From NCBI GenBank assembly GCA_963576735.1, contig OY755171.1:22666182-22730181 (forward strand): a stretch of 64,000 nt of DNA. Direction: 5' to 3'. The notes under the pieces are model-generated. The model was not told the origin of the DNA, did not search any database, and saw only the letters and a list, made by a program, of their open reading frames with translations. Positions 48,501-63,500 of the stretch are shown here, in pieces (position 1 is the stretch's first letter; each line of letters opens with the position of its first letter). The position numbers were made by a program, and so were the translations under genes. This DNA is from Bedellia somnulentella (lineage: Eukaryota; Arthropoda; Insecta; Lepidoptera; Bedelliidae).

Positions 48501-51500
48501 ATCATTTTGTAACTTTCCGAGAACAAATTATTAAAACTAGTTAATTAGGTAGGTTATCAATAAGGACAAGTTATTATAATAATAAAGGCTACTGAACTAC
48601 TCTCTGACTAACCGACTCATTAACTCACTGATTTAGATCGTTGTTCTCCGAGAAGATGTAGTGGTGGAGGAAAATAATGTAGGAAGAGTTGCTCAGAATA
48701 AAAATGAGACCATGAGAAAATAGCGTTATTAAAAAACAGGTATAATTCTAGATTTATCATTCTTCTGTCAATTTATCATTCGTCTGTCGATGCACTCGAA
48801 TATAATCGATTGAATCGTTTACGCGCTGACGGGGAGTTCCCATCACTAAATTGCTCATGTGATGTCACAGTAGGTGGAAAAATAATGGCACGCTTGGTTT
48901 CTATACAAGAAATGACACTTGCGTTATCTATTCAAATACAGATCTGTGGGATCACCCCTTTTTTGTATTGTTATAGAGGCCACGGAAATACATTATTTGT
49001 AAAAAAAAACAACTTTCTAGCTATCACGGTTTATGAGATACAGCCTGGAGACAGACAGACAGTGGAGGCTTAGCAATAGGGTTCCGCTTTACCTTTGGGT
49101 ACGGAACCCTACAAAAAACAAGTATTTATAAATAAGAGAGATATAAAAAGAACGTGTTCAATGATCGCCACACCTCATGCACCAAGAGATAGTTCCCGGG
49201 CAGCAACCCTTGCAACTGCGACAACAGCGTGTACGCGGTGTTAGCCGCGTCACGTGGTACGGTCACGTGGGGGGCGGTTTCGTGGAGGTCGGTCACGTGG
49301 GAGGCGGTCTCGTGGGGGGCGGCCACGAGGTGGCGCGGCACCACGCGGGACGACAGCGGCTCGCCGGACTCACCCTCCACCAGGACTGGGGACAAAATGT
49401 ATAAAATTATATATGAAAAATTGTACGATTCATAATGGGAACTTGGTAAAATAGAGTTTCTTATCGTTTTCTTCTCCTTACAAAACACAACTGAAGCGAC
49501 GGTAAATTCAGTTTCATTAACGTTGAGTAAATAGAATTTTAGTGATAACACCAAATATTTCTTCTTCAATATTTTTGATTTTGACTCTACTTCATAATAA
49601 ACTGATATTAAAGGACACTTACTCGACGATGCACAGTATAAATAATTATATATTATATATTAATGTAAATTAATAATGCTCTCATCGGGAATTGAACCCA
49701 TTGATGAAATATGATTTTAAGAAAGAAACCATACCGCGATGTAGGAAGCAACAACTGGCGCCATCTAGTGTTATATAGATACATTAGTAAGAATTTGGTT
49801 TAGAAGGTTATGGTTATTTGTTGCTTCTGTGGGAACCCTAGCACTTGAAGGACATAAATATATATAAAACAATCTTCACGCAGACCTAACGAATATACAT
49901 ACAAAATTTCATCAAGATCGGTCATGCCGTTTCGGAAGAGTTTGTTTTCGTACACTAAGGCTAGTAAGGCTAAGAGGGAGAAGAGTGAGACTAGCATTAA
50001 GTACTATAAAGAATCTTGCCAAATAAGCGCAATGTTGAACTGCCACCTTATTTTGATGACCCAGATAAGATTAATGATTTTTTCTGTACCGTGCCAGGAT
50101 CTTGTAACTTTAGTATATAAGACTTGACTTTTTTTGAGTTTAACTGCTACGGAGACAGCACATTATCGTTGGAACCAGTGACGAGCGATATTGTTTATAA
50201 AGGAGAAGTAATTACTGTGTATGCCATTTAAAAATTAGGTTTGCAAGAAATAACCACTAATAAATCATGTGGTTAGCATACCAAGATTTTGTTAGCAATA
50301 ATTAAAATCAGGCTGCAATTCGTGTTCTGCAAATAATCATGACAATGGTCTGTAATTTAAACACAAACTGGTAGCGAGTTTTATTTTGTATCTGCAAAAT
50401 AAACAGTCACTCCGCAGAATAATTACTTGGGCAGCAAGATTGTACATTAGGTCAGCAGAGAAAACATTTCTACACGCAACTTATTTGACTGTATAGCATA
50501 TTTTAAATTTGGATGGCAATTTAAATAATTGTTTTGCGTATTTATTAAAAATCAGTTATAAAATAGCTACTAATTGTGAAGTTTTCGACGCACAGTGGGA
50601 AAATTTTAATGATTTCAAGAAACAAAATTTCAGTAAGTGGCTTGTCTCACTGCCAATTAAAACAAAGGAATGAAGAGAGGGAATATGTGACTGTCCAGCT
50701 TTTTTAGGGTTCCGTAGCCAAATGGCAAAAACGGGACCCTTATAGATTCGTCATGTCTTTCTGTCTGTCCGTCCGTCCGTATGTCACAGCCAGTTTATTC
50801 CGAAACTATAAGAACTACATTATTGAAAATTGGTGCGTAGATGTATTCTGTAAACCGCATTAAGATTTTAAAATAAAATCTGAAAAAAAAACAAAATTTT
50901 TAGGGTTCCCCATACATAGAACTGAAACTCAATTTTTTTTTTTCATCAAACCTATACTTGTGGGGTATCTATCAAAAGGTATTTGAAAATGATGTTGAGG
51001 TTTCTTATATAATTTTTTTTTAAAACTGAATAGTTTGCGCGAGAGACTTTTCCAAAGTGGTAAAATGTGTGTCCCCCTCCCGTAACTTCTAAAATATGGG
51101 CATGATAAAACTGAAAAAATATATGATGTGTATTACTAAACAAACTACTAACGAAAATTGGTTTGAATGAGATCTAGCCAGTAGTTCTATTTTTAAACGT
51201 CATAAATCAAATTACTTACCTAATTTATTAATTTCACTGAAATATATAACAATAATTTTACTATCACAGGCCTTACGCATAAAACCTGAACCACTGTTTT
51301 CTTATAGTAAATCAGTGATAAGTAAATAACATTTTAAACTAAACATTTTAAACTTGTATATTACTATGTTAACTACCTGCTGCTAGTGCTGCTACGGAAC
51401 CCTTCATTAGTAAATAGAATTAGGTTTGCAAGAAATAACCACTAATAAATCATGTGGTTAGCATACCAAGATTTTGTTAGCAATAATTAAAATCAGGCTG

Positions 51501-54500
51501 CAATTCGTGTTCTGCAAATAATCATGACAATGGTCTGTAATTTAAACACAAACTGGTAGCGAGTTTTATTTTGTATCTGCAAAATAAACAGTCACTCCGC
51601 AGAATAATTACTTGGGCAGCAAGATTGTACATTAGGTCAGCAGAGAAAACATTTCTACACGCAACTTATTTGACTGTATAGCATATTTTAAATTTGGATG
51701 GCAATTTAAATAATTGTTTTGCGTATTTATTAAAAATCAGTTATAAAATAGCTACTAATTGTGAAGTTTTCGACGCACAGTGGGAAAATGAGTTATTTTA
51801 TTCTATCATCTCGCTCTTGGCCGCTTTTTAATTTCTACGTATGTAAACACCTGATTGTCTTAGCGATCCGCTTAAAGCATGCCTCCAATTGAAGCAAAGA
51901 ATATTCCCATAGGGGAAAAGAGGAAACGTGGCCAGCCTTCAAAATCAAAACGAGCATTAATTATGCAATAAATTAAAAAAAAGTTACTGTTTCTTGAATA
52001 TAATAATTATAAAACTAAAACGGTTTCTTTATTATTCCATCAAAATATCTCTGCTATAATACTAAAAGTAACCTACTTACTGAGAGAGAATGAATAAATG
52101 AATCATCAGTAAGTGATGCGCCCATTTAGTGCCTTTTCCTAGACTAATTTAAGCGGCACTAAACTGATTTTTTTGCTTATTTTTTGAGTGCTTACCAAAA
52201 TTAAATTAACTACAGGTCACTCATTGCAGCTTTGATATATACACAGCTGTACAAAAAAAAATACTGCTGTTCAGAATGATATATATTGCAGACTGATTTA
52301 TTAATATTTGCTGAACACAAGTTGCTGTCCAACTATCAATTTTAGCTTACCAATTAAATATTTCTGCTCACAAATATGCCAATACTTTGCTAACCGTTTA
52401 AATAACACCCTTTATAAAGCTGTCAAAAAATCAAAACAAAAGCTACAGGTTTCGACAGAATAAATATTGACATGATACTTCTGACATTTCCTACTACACT
52501 TGACGCATTGACAGCCATTGTTAACAAAAGCATTATCTCTAGTAAATTTCCTTCTTTTTGGAAAACAGCCAAGATCACACCGCTCCCGAAAAAGCCTAAT
52601 CCTACCCTTAGTTCCGATTTACGAGCAATCAGTATACTCCCATGTGCATCGAAGATAGTAGAAAGGGTGGTATATGATCAGCTTTCGAAATACCTAGAGG
52701 GGAATAATATTTTGCCGGAGCTCCAATCTGGTTTCCGCAAAAGTCATTCAACAGCAACAGCGCTGTTAGATGTTGTCGATAATGTTTTAAAAGATCGCGA
52801 TAGTGGGTTAAGCACGTTATTGGCATTATTAGACTTTTCTAGGGCTTTCGATTGTTTGTTTTCTACCCTGGCTTTATCCAAGATGTCGTATTATGGATTT
52901 GATGTCGCTACAGTTCGTTGGTTCGAAAGTTATTTGTCCGACTGTAAGCAATTTGTCGAATTACGTAAGAGAAATGGTGTAGTCCTAGAGCGAGGAGTTC
53001 CCCAGGGTTCGATATTGGGTCCACTCTTGTTTATTCTCTACACTGCAGATCTTGTAAATAGCATAAAAAAATGCAAGTTTCATATATATGCAGATGATTT
53101 GCGACTATACATTTCTGGTCATCCCAAAAATATAGTAAACACAGTAGGTAAATTAAATAATGATCTAGATTAAATTGCTGCTTGGACGGAAAAGAATTGC
53201 CTTGTTTTGAACCCGGCGAAATCTAAGTTCATGATTCTTGGTACTAAGACTCAGATCTCTAATACGTTGGAGGCCTTAACAACTTGTGATGTAACTATCA
53301 TGGATCAACCATTAGAAAGAGTCGATGAAGCACGAAATCTAGGCATACTGATGGACGGGGAACTGCGGTTCGAAAACCATGTTCTGTCAGTAGTTAGCAA
53401 CTGCTTTTATCGACTCAAAATTCTATACAATATTCGCGATTACGTGAGAATTTGCGTGTGCAACTTTGCGAATCGTTGATATTGTCTAGGATAAACTATT
53501 GTGACGTGGTCTATGGTAGTTGCATACTGGGTCGTACACAGAGGCTTATACAACGTGTGCAAAACGCATGCGCACGTTTTTGCTATCGTATTCCTCCTCG
53601 CTCCTATATCACCCCGTATTTGAACGAAGCAAAACTTTTATATATGAAGGGTCGTAGATGTTTACATCTCGCAAGTCTTATGTTCGATGTAGTTAGGCTT
53701 AAATCACCGGCTTATTTGCATGAAAAACTGCAATGGTCTAAAAGTGACTATCAGTTCAAAGTCAGGGCGATCTTGCCTCTGCACCGATCAGTGGCGTTCC
53801 GGGGTAGTTTTAGGTTTGCTGCGTCCAAATGCTGGAACGATATTCCCCCACCTATACGTGCTGTGACTGGTAGAATAACTTTTAAGCGCAAGCTTAAAGA
53901 ATTCCTACTAGCCCAGCAAAACCCGTCCAGCAAGGCTCCATAGAGCAATCAAATGTTTTACTTTCATGAAACCTATCCTATGCTATCCAATCCTGTTCTC
54001 ATTATTTTTATCATTATTTTTTAGTATATACTATTTGTATCTCGTAGTTGCGTATCTTTAGGTATAGGGAAAAGTTATTGTTATTATTTATATTTTTAGA
54101 AAATACTAAACAATTGATATGTTATTCTGATGTATTCGTTACAATGTATGTTTTTTTGTTTGTTATTTTTATTGATTCTCTTTATATGACTTATGTTATG
54201 AGCTATATATTTATATCGACTATTTGTTTTTACATAAGTAATGTATTATATTCCGCTTGTGCACTGCGTGCTGTTAGTAGGAGAACGTGACTTTGAGACT
54301 ACAGCTGACTATGTAGATCTAACATTATATATAAGGAATGAGCTGAAGCAAATAACCCATACTAATGTTACAATTTGCTTACCAATTTACAAAAATAGCG
54401 AGATTTGTACATTTTATAATAGCAGGGTAGAAATATTTTGTAACCTAGTATACTAAGATGTAAATTCAGGCAAATATGCTTATGGATTTGATACAAATTT

Positions 54501-57500
54501 TTACATGCACTCATCAAATATGTTTAACAAAAAAAACGGCATGCCAAACTACTATGGTCTAAAGTAAATTTTTAGCAATGTACTTAAGGGCGTCCCCCGA
54601 AAAAGTAAGAACCTTGAAACGGCATTTGAGCTTGCCCCCTGCCGTCTCCTCACCTTTAATCAAACTCGTAAAATAAGCCATCTAGTGGCCTCACTAGTAA
54701 CTATTATAACCATAAATTAAGCGCCATCTACGGAAATAGTCTCGTACTACGTTGTAGAATTGCGACATTCGTATCGATATTATAATTATGTCTCGCTTGG
54801 ATGAATATATTTTGTAATTAAAATAACTGAAACAAAAACTTGAATCTCACAAAACTATTTTTTATGACACCTTCGGAATATAGGAGGGGAATGTCGAGAA
54901 GAAAACTCGTGATAGTAGGTTTCATGTGACACCAAGTAAAAGGGGATTATGTTATTCTTAGCCGGCACAAAAAAGTGATCGTGGATTGCAGTAGAAATAA
55001 CGTAACGTGCTATTATCGCAACGTCCAAAAATCACACTTGAATAAAAAATCGGCACAAATTATAAAACAGGAGAAAGCATTTAGTAAATACTACCATACG
55101 CCTCTTACGTACACCCACCGGCACCGGAAAAAATGGGGTAGTGCTATTCCAAGCCGACACTACACAGCAATAATATATAATTCATAATAATAATTCATAA
55201 ATATATACTTGGTTATAGTTTCTTGTTAGAAGGAGACTATAAATATGCGTCTTTTGTATTTGTTTATTTACTTAATTAGAGGTTTGCTCTTTAAGGGATT
55301 TTTGGGCGATGCGGTTGGTGACCCATCACCCATCACCAACAACCTTTATTCTACCATCTTTTTCCCACTCAACTTCCAAAAGTGGCTGAGGAATTTTTAA
55401 TTTCTCAGCTCTGGCTACCCCTTTTAGGGATTTATAGCCGTTAGTATATGTATGTATGTTGCTCAAAAGTATTTTGTTCAATTGGAAATTTTCGATTTTC
55501 TGCACATGTTTATTTCCTTTATTTAATTTTCCGTCGTTATTATAAGGTAAAAAATACTTTTAATCTTTGGTTATACTAAACTATGTAATAAAGGGTATTT
55601 TAAAAGAAAAGCAAACAACTTACTTTTTTATCTAATTAAAAACACTAGCCGTGTTATACAAAGATTTCTCCTTGTCGATATAGTGGGATGAGTAAACGCA
55701 AAAGTATAAATAATTATTTCATAAATTAGTATAAAGCTTATTTTATTGAGTTATTTTTTCACAGTTGTTTACAAAATGCAAAGTTCAATGAAAGTCTAAA
55801 AATTTATAAATATCAGCTTACTCTATCAATTCACCTTGACGAGACGGTTGAGTGGTTGCGAATTTATTTGAACCTACTCATCCCCTCGCAAAGCTATACA
55901 TTTTCGAAGTATAAACTAGAATTATTAGCACATTAATAAAATAAAATGAATCAAGATAATTTATTCGAAGAATCTACTCATCCCCTCGCAAAGCTATACA
56001 TTTTCGAAGTATAAACTAGAATTATTAGCACATTAATAAAATAAAATGAATCAAGATAATTTATTCGAAGAACGGTTTGAATGCACATATTTAATATATT
56101 CTATTTCATTTTAAAAAAAGTAGAAATATTACAAAAAAGATATGTAAAAACATCACATAAATTTAAAGCAAAACGATAATAATTGTTTTAGCTAGATTTA
56201 CGGAACATTAGGGTAATACGAGCGTATTCACAAAACAGAACAATTCGCAGTATTTTTAATAATGCATTTATCATCATTACCGAACGAAAATAAAGACAAA
56301 ATTATTTTACCTGTAAAGAAATAAACAAAAAGCACATGCCGAGCCGAAGATTTGAACTCACGCCCTAACCTATGGCGCATAGCACTTCACACGTTGGACC
56401 ATTTCGTTCTTAAGTGATGGGTTGAAATTAACGATAACATTACGATTGAGACAAACTTATAATGTAAGGCGAAACAAGCGACTATGTTGCGCACAACCAA
56501 AATAAATTATCAAAAAAGCGCGGGAAGCGGCAAGCAGCCATATTACAGAAAAATCCGACACAAGCTCTGCGCATGAAGGCTAACAGCCATCTGCCACCCG
56601 TTCTCCGCGCAGGGACCCGCAAACATTGAAATTGAAATTTAGGAAAAAAGCTTTGTAACTCCATAATTAGGATAAAAAGACTAGAAAATTATCACTACAA
56701 TGATAGATTACTCAGTTGTCTACGCAAATGATAGGTAATCGATAACATATATGCAGTATTCTGACTGCAGTATAAGATTTTACGATAAAAAAGGCCCCCA
56801 CAAATATTTTTTTTTCTTTGTCAATTATTATCAAAAACAAAATATGAACCGTCATTTTTGAAGATAAGATATTGAACTTGAACATATATGTTATTTAGAG
56901 TGTGATTGCTTTATTGAGCGGATTTTATTGAGTTTGAAAACTACCAAAATCAGTGAACTTTTCGAGGGAGGCCCTTAAGGACTTAAGTGAAACGAATCTT
57001 GCCCCCAGTAGCATCACGCAGACAAATTATAACCAGCTTTTTCGTTAAGACGACTAGTATACCACCACCTACTCTATCCCGTAAAGATAATTTAATCCCC
57101 TCTTGTTCTAACAATAAAATACAAACCAGAATATCAGATAGAGATACGATGTGCTTCAACATACTTTTTCAAAACATTCGTAGTATAAAAAATAAACGTC
57201 ACTTGATTGAATCAGATACCGAATTTGAACACAAATTTCAAGTCTTATGTTTTTGTGAAACATGGATATCCGAAAAAAAGTTCGACCTTTTACAATTGGA
57301 AGGGTATAAACTCGCCGCATGTTATAGTAGGAAAAACCATAACGGAGGTGGAGTTTGTGTGTTTCTGAAAAATCACTTGGAGTATATAGAACATAAATAT
57401 ATAGCGGACATGTCCACGGAATTAATCTTTGAAACATGCGCCATAACTATTCCAAAATTAAACCTACTTATAGTTGTACTCTACTGGCCAAACAGCAGTA

Positions 57501-60500
57501 GAATGACGGAACATTTTTATGATTCGCTATCGACTTTGCAATCAATCCTCTCAAAAAAGCACAGTAAAAAACAAATTATATTAGGAGGTGACTTAAACAT
57601 AAACATTCTGAAAAACAATCCAGCCTCAGTAAAAATAATAAAATCATTCAAGAATTTCAATTTCCATCAACATATAAAGGAACCTACTAGGATCACTGCA
57701 AATACAGCCACATGTTTAGACCTAGTTTTCACAAACTTTACCTGCAACGATTATAACTTTTCAGTTGAAGAGTTGGGTTTATCAGACCATAAAGCAGTAG
57801 TAGTACAAATACCAAAATTTAAGAAAAACGCTGACCCAGGGGTATGGTTTACGGAAAAACGTCTTTTCCATGAAATTAACATGCAATATTACAAACAGGA
57901 AATACGCAAAATTAACTGGGCAGAAAAGCTAAATAAACTAAATATCAACGAAAATTGTATTTCCTTTCTAGAAACATGTGTCAACCTTCTTAATAAATGT
58001 ATACCCATACGTAGAGTAAAACTGAAAATGAAAAATAAAAAAACTTGGCTAACAGCGGGTATAAAAAAATCGTGTATGAACAAACGCCTTTTTCGCATCT
58101 TCATTAATCAGACCGATAATCCTATATTGCAAAATAACTATAGAAAATACGAAAAATGTCTAAAAAAGGTAATAAATGCCTCAAAAAAGATAGATTTTAT
58201 AAAAAGAGTTGCAAATTCTACAAATACAATTAAAGCAGTTTGGCAAGTTGTGCGAGAGAAAACTAATAGAGCCAGCACACGGTCTATTGACAATATTTCT
58301 CTGAAACGTAATGGAATTTTAACTACGGATCCTAAAATAGTCGCAAGTGAATTCAACAATTTTTTTACGTCTGTCGGGTCGAACGGCCTATCATGCTGTC
58401 AAAATCCTAAAGGTCGCCCTGTTATAAATCCTACATAAAATTAATTTTTCCTGCGACCAGTTGACTTAAATGAAATCTTAAAAATTATTAAAAAACTCAA
58501 AAACATAAGTAGTTTCGGATTCGATGAGATCCCTAGTACCCTATTAAAAAAAGGGGAAGAGGAATTTGCAGCTCCTCTTTCTTTCTTAATCAACCAGTCG
58601 TTTGAACAAGGCGCTTTCCCAGATATATTAAAATTAACAGCTATAAAGCCAGTGCATAAAAAAGACGATAAAAAGGATGCAAATAATTATCGTCCTATAG
58701 CTCTTCTTAGCAGTTTTTCTAAAGTTTTCGAGACAGCAATGCGAAACCGACTCTATTCTTTTTGTGAAAAATATAATATATTAGACTGTAACCAGGAAGG
58801 CTTTAGGAAAAACCGATCGACGTCACTCGCAGTATTCAAATACATTGACAATGCTATGAAAATATTAAATGAAGGGCATCGCGCAGTGGGCATTCTACTC
58901 GATATGAGTAAAGCGTATGATAGAGTCAACTATGATATTGTGCTTTTGAAACTCCACGGCATAGGCGTAAGAGGAGCCGCATACCAATGGTTTAAATCCT
59001 ACCTCCACAACCGAACCCAATACGTCGAAATAGAGTTTAGAAATCATAATACTAGGAAGGTAGAGAGAATACGATCAGATACAATCAACGTCAGTAAATC
59101 CATTCCACAAGGAAGCTCAATTGGATGTTTGCTATTTTTGCTCTACATCAACGACCTACCTAAGCACATAGAAGAACCGAGTACAATATTCGCTGACGAC
59201 ACATCCATAATACTGTCATGTAAGAATGAAATGTCCTTATATACTAAGCTAGATTATTATTATTTTTGTGTTGCTTATCTGTTGTGCCATATTCACGGCG
59301 ATTAAATGAATTTCTTCTTCTTCTCTTCTTCTTCTTAAATGTTCGACAAACATGCGTCTGAAAAGACAATTTTAATAAAAGATAAGCCTAAACCATGGCT
59401 AACTTATAACGTAAAACTCATGATGCAATTGCACAATGAAGCATTTAAACGGTATAAGAAGAATAGTCTTCTTATACCGTTGTATAAGAAGACTATTCTT
59501 GTTATAGTATGACTAACTTGCACCGACAGTATTAAAAGGATCTAAACATATAAACTACAATACTGACAGCAAGACTTTGTGGAAGAACCTTAAACGTGAC
59601 GTATTACCGACAAAAACTGAACATCTACCGACTCATTTTACTAACCCAGACGAAATTAATCGTCATTTCCTAAATGTGTCTGGAAAAGCCACAACAAACA
59701 TATCTGATATGACTTACTTTGAACATCACAAACACGGAGACTATTTTAGGTTAGAATTTGTGACTTCTTCTAATATTTCCAAAATAATTACTGACATTAA
59801 GAGCAACGCAAAGGGGGTGGACGAAATTACAATCGATATGTTGATACTGATACACTACCACAGACATTAGACGTTTTGACAGCTATAATTAACAGGAGCA
59901 TTGAAACTCAGACTTTTCCTACTTTATGGAAGACTAGCTTTTTGCCCGCGACTTCGTCCGCGTGGACTACATTTTTTGCATTCGGTTCACATCCAAAATA
60001 ACGAAACACTATCTCAACTTCTGTTTTTTTATATTTATATTCCCGCGGGTGTTGTTAAGGCCATAAAAGACATTGAGGCTTTTTAAGTGATTGTTGGGCG
60101 ATGCAGTTGTGAACAATCACTAATAACCTTTATTTTACTACCTTTTCCCAATATATTTCCAAAAGTGGATGAAAAATTACTATCTCTGAAGCTATGGCTA
60201 CCCTTTTAAGGAATTTATGGCAGTTAGTAAATACTTATGAATGATTGATAGATGATTTTTCATAAATTTAATCGCACCAAGTTTTTTGTTTCTAGATACC
60301 AAAATGACAAAAATCATTATTATCATTATTACTTTCATTTGCTATATCAACCCTTTAGGGGTTGAGTTCCAAAAATTTCCTGTTTAATTTCTCATAATAA
60401 TCATGAAACAACCCATTCTGTACCAACCTATGATCAGAAATGAGAATATCTTTAGTAAGTACAAATACGGATAGTAGTTGGGCGCGTCGGCGGCGGCCCA

Positions 60501-63500
60501 ATGCTGCCCCTACGCTTTAAATTTTATAAGTCTTACTATTAACCAACAAATTTGTCATTTAACGTACACTTTTTTTTATGAAAATGGATGAAACCCCTTA
60601 ATTAATCTTAATCTTTCCAAAATTACCATTAACGAAGAGTCTGATGTTAAATCCATCGATAAAAAAAATATTCGCTGCAATATTTTGAGCCAGATATAAG
60701 TTAAGGTTTTTTTGATGCTCCTGTGGGAACCCTTGCGTATTTCTCATTTTCGTGGATTCATCATCGTATCATTTAGCTTCTAAATTTACATGTTTATATT
60801 AGTTTGCAATATATTACGTTGATTTAAACGACACACAGCGCCATCTCCAATACATCCAGCAAGCATACAATATTATTGTTTTCCCTCGGGAACATATTTT
60901 TTTCCGGAATAAAAAGTGTCCTATTATTTAATCCAGAAAGCGGAACAAATAAACAAACAAACAAACTCACTTTCCCATTTATAATATTAGTATGGATTGC
61001 GTTAGTGACACCGATACCGAAAAAAAACAAACCCTGCTCTAATCTCCGATCTCCGCCCAATAAGTATCCTACCTTGCACATCAAAGATATTAGAGAGGGT
61101 TGTTTATAATAATTTGATCAGGTATCTGGAAAACAATAAAATCCTCCCAGTTACAGTCGGGATTCCGAAACATTGGCGTTCGACTGCCACTGCGCTTCTC
61201 GACGTAGTAGATTATATTTTACAAGCCAAAGACTGTGGCAAATGTACTTTATTAATACTTCTGGACTTTTCCAGAGCCTTCGATTGTATAAAGAGACCCT
61301 TGCTATTATCTAAGATGTCTTATTACGGATTTGATAAATCTGCGGTGGGATTGTTTGACAGTTATTTGAAGAACCGTGCGCAACAGGTTGGAATACGCTT
61401 GACTAATGGATGTACTCAGTGGTCATCATTAAGTCAGTTGAAGAGGGGAGTACCGCAGGGGAGTATACTTGGCCTACTACTGTTTATACTTTATAGTGCA
61501 GACATTGTCAATTGTATAAAAAAAAACAGTATCACCTCTATGCTGATGATCTGCAGCTGTTTGTTTCGACAAACCCATCTGACACAGCCGTTGCGGCTCA
61601 AGAAATCAATGCGGACCTTAAACGGATTGCGACCTGGTCTGAAAAAAACTGTCTTGCCCTGAATCCTACGAAGTCCAAGTACTTAGTGCTTGGTACAAAG
61701 AACCAAATCCGTAATACATTGGAAAACCTTGCCCACAATGTTATAGCTATTTTAGGACAACCCATAGAGAGGGTAGAAGAAGCCAGGAACCTAGGCTTAC
61801 TCATGGACGGGGAACTTCGGTTCGAAAACTATGTTCTTGAGTTAGTTGGAAACTGCTTCTATCGCCTTAAAGTTCTCTACAATATGCGTGATTATCTTAG
61901 TACGGAACTGCGTATCCAACTTTGCGAATCCCTTGTATTGTCTAGATTGAATTACTGTGAAGTTGATTATGATGGCTGTATACTTCGTCGTACATAACAT
62001 CGTTAATACAACGGGTGCAGAACGCATGTGCCCGTTTATGTTTCCGCATCCCTCCTAGATCCCACGTCAGTCCGTATTTGGATGACGCAGATCTGTTAAA
62101 CACCTCATCACGCTGGCAGCTACACCTTGCTACGCTTTTATTCGGGGTTATAAAATTTGAGATGCCAACTTATTTGTATGATAAGTTAACTTGGTCGAAG
62201 CAAAAACAACATTTTGAAGTACGAACGTTGATGCCCACATCGTACAACAGCTATTCGAGGTAGTTTCAGATTTGCGGCGTCCAAGTGCTAGAATGACCTT
62301 CCTCCACCTATTAAATCTGCTGATGGCAAATCTTCAAGCGCATGCTTAAAATATGGAATAGAATAGAATAGAATTACTCTTTATTGCACATCAAACACAA
62401 ATTTACAAAAGTAATAATATGATCCAACAGTTTACAGTGAGGTACAACTGGCGGTCTTATCGCTAAAAGCGATCTCTTCCAGACAACCTTTGGAAGGTGA
62501 GATCGATAAATTAATTATTTGGGTACTATATTTGTTAACGCGGCAAAAAAATATATCCTATCATCCAGCACACTGATATATGTTGTACCTATTTATTTGC
62601 CTATATAAGTATGATGATGTGTTATTTGCTATATATTAGTTTAAATATATATTTACTTATAAACATAGCACATTTGATTTATTTGTGTACCTTTATGACT
62701 GACTATATGCAGTACTGCTATCTCCCAACCGTGACGTGACTCTTTATACATTTAGTTATGTTGATATTTGTATAGATGTAAATATGTGTGTATATATATA
62801 CATTTATTATTTATATATGTTTATTAATATTTTGTAATCAAATACAATATGTACGTATCTATATTTCAATATATAATTATAAATGATTAAGGTTCTGGCA
62901 GAAAATCAGTGATATTGGATTGAATCAGGCGTTATGTTAGGCTCGGTGGTCAGCTGCCGAACTGTCTACTAACTGCTCGTCAATGACTCGTGTTGAGTCG
63001 AAACGCGTCGCATGTTTGTGGTTGCCTGTGGTTTTCATTGCGGGTGTGTGTGTGGTGCATTGTCTGCTTTTAGATTTCTTGTAAGTGGAAGGGCGGGCGG
63101 TGCACAGTGCATGTTGCATGAAGACTGCAGGTATTATTTAGCGGAATTAAGCGAAGAAATTTATTAATATTAATATTTAGAAAATCAGTGGTAAAGGTAT
63201 ATATGTATATATATTGCCTTTGCTATATTGCTGAGCCAGATTCCTATTCTTGCCTCTTATTAGCATTGCACTATTTTTTAACTGAATTTGAATATGTAGT
63301 TTTGTTTTTATTTCTAGTTATACTTTGTTTTCAATTTGTTTTTTTTTTATACTTGTTTTAAAAATGTTGTTTTCTTTTATAAGAGGCTTCGAATAAATAA
63401 CTTCTTTCTTTCTTTCTTTCAAGTTACCAGCTATATGCGCCCCATTCTGCCGCAGCAATAGGTCGAAGGCCGTTTCCCGTTCTAGTTGTTCTGTCATCCC

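Larger units (their letters stand above)
50515..51965 (+). pseudogene. SWIM-type (MULE-like) transposase C-terminus, split
   Basis: 50535-50705 reads VFDAQWENFNDFKKQNFSKW, an in-frame TGA, then EGICDCPAFF. After the 50706-51403 element and repeat copy 2, reading resumes at about 51820: NFYVCKHLIVLAIRLKHAS, then (shifted) IPIGEKRKRGQPSKSKRAL. C-x-C followed by C-x-H is the SWIM zinc-finger pattern, and the KRKRG.P tail is usual at the end of such transposases. The MULE label is my inference. Confidence 0.5.
59335..62345 (+). pseudogene. LINE ORF2 of the 52.4 kb family, split by a Helitron
   Basis: Pre-RT region at 59340-59500 (KPKPWLTYNVKLM) and 59577-59870 (HFTNPDEINRHFLNVSGKA, VDEITIDML). 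The RT after the Helitron reads PIPKKNKPC, WRSTATALLDVVDYIL, ILLDFSRAFDCIKRP, KRGVPQGSILGLLLFILYSA and YHLYADDLQLF. The thumb is 61620-61997 (EARNLGLLMDGELRFENYV) and the tail 62015-62263. There are several frameshifts. A small palindrome of GTATAAGAAGA-type repeats at 59450-59510 disrupts the 5' part. Same order and wording as 52440-53943. Confidence 0.85.

Noticed and set aside
48144..49114. Possible gene from short plus-strand frames
   Set aside because: Covered by two copies of an interspersed repeat; no splice or domain support.
49678..49705. B-box-like GGGTTCAATTCCCGA on the minus strand
   Set aside because: No A box or body seen; too short to call.
50234..51789. LTR retrotransposon bounded by the 371-bp repeats
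   Set aside because: Ends are not TG..CA, there is no primer site or target duplication, and the repeat contains transposase coding sequence.
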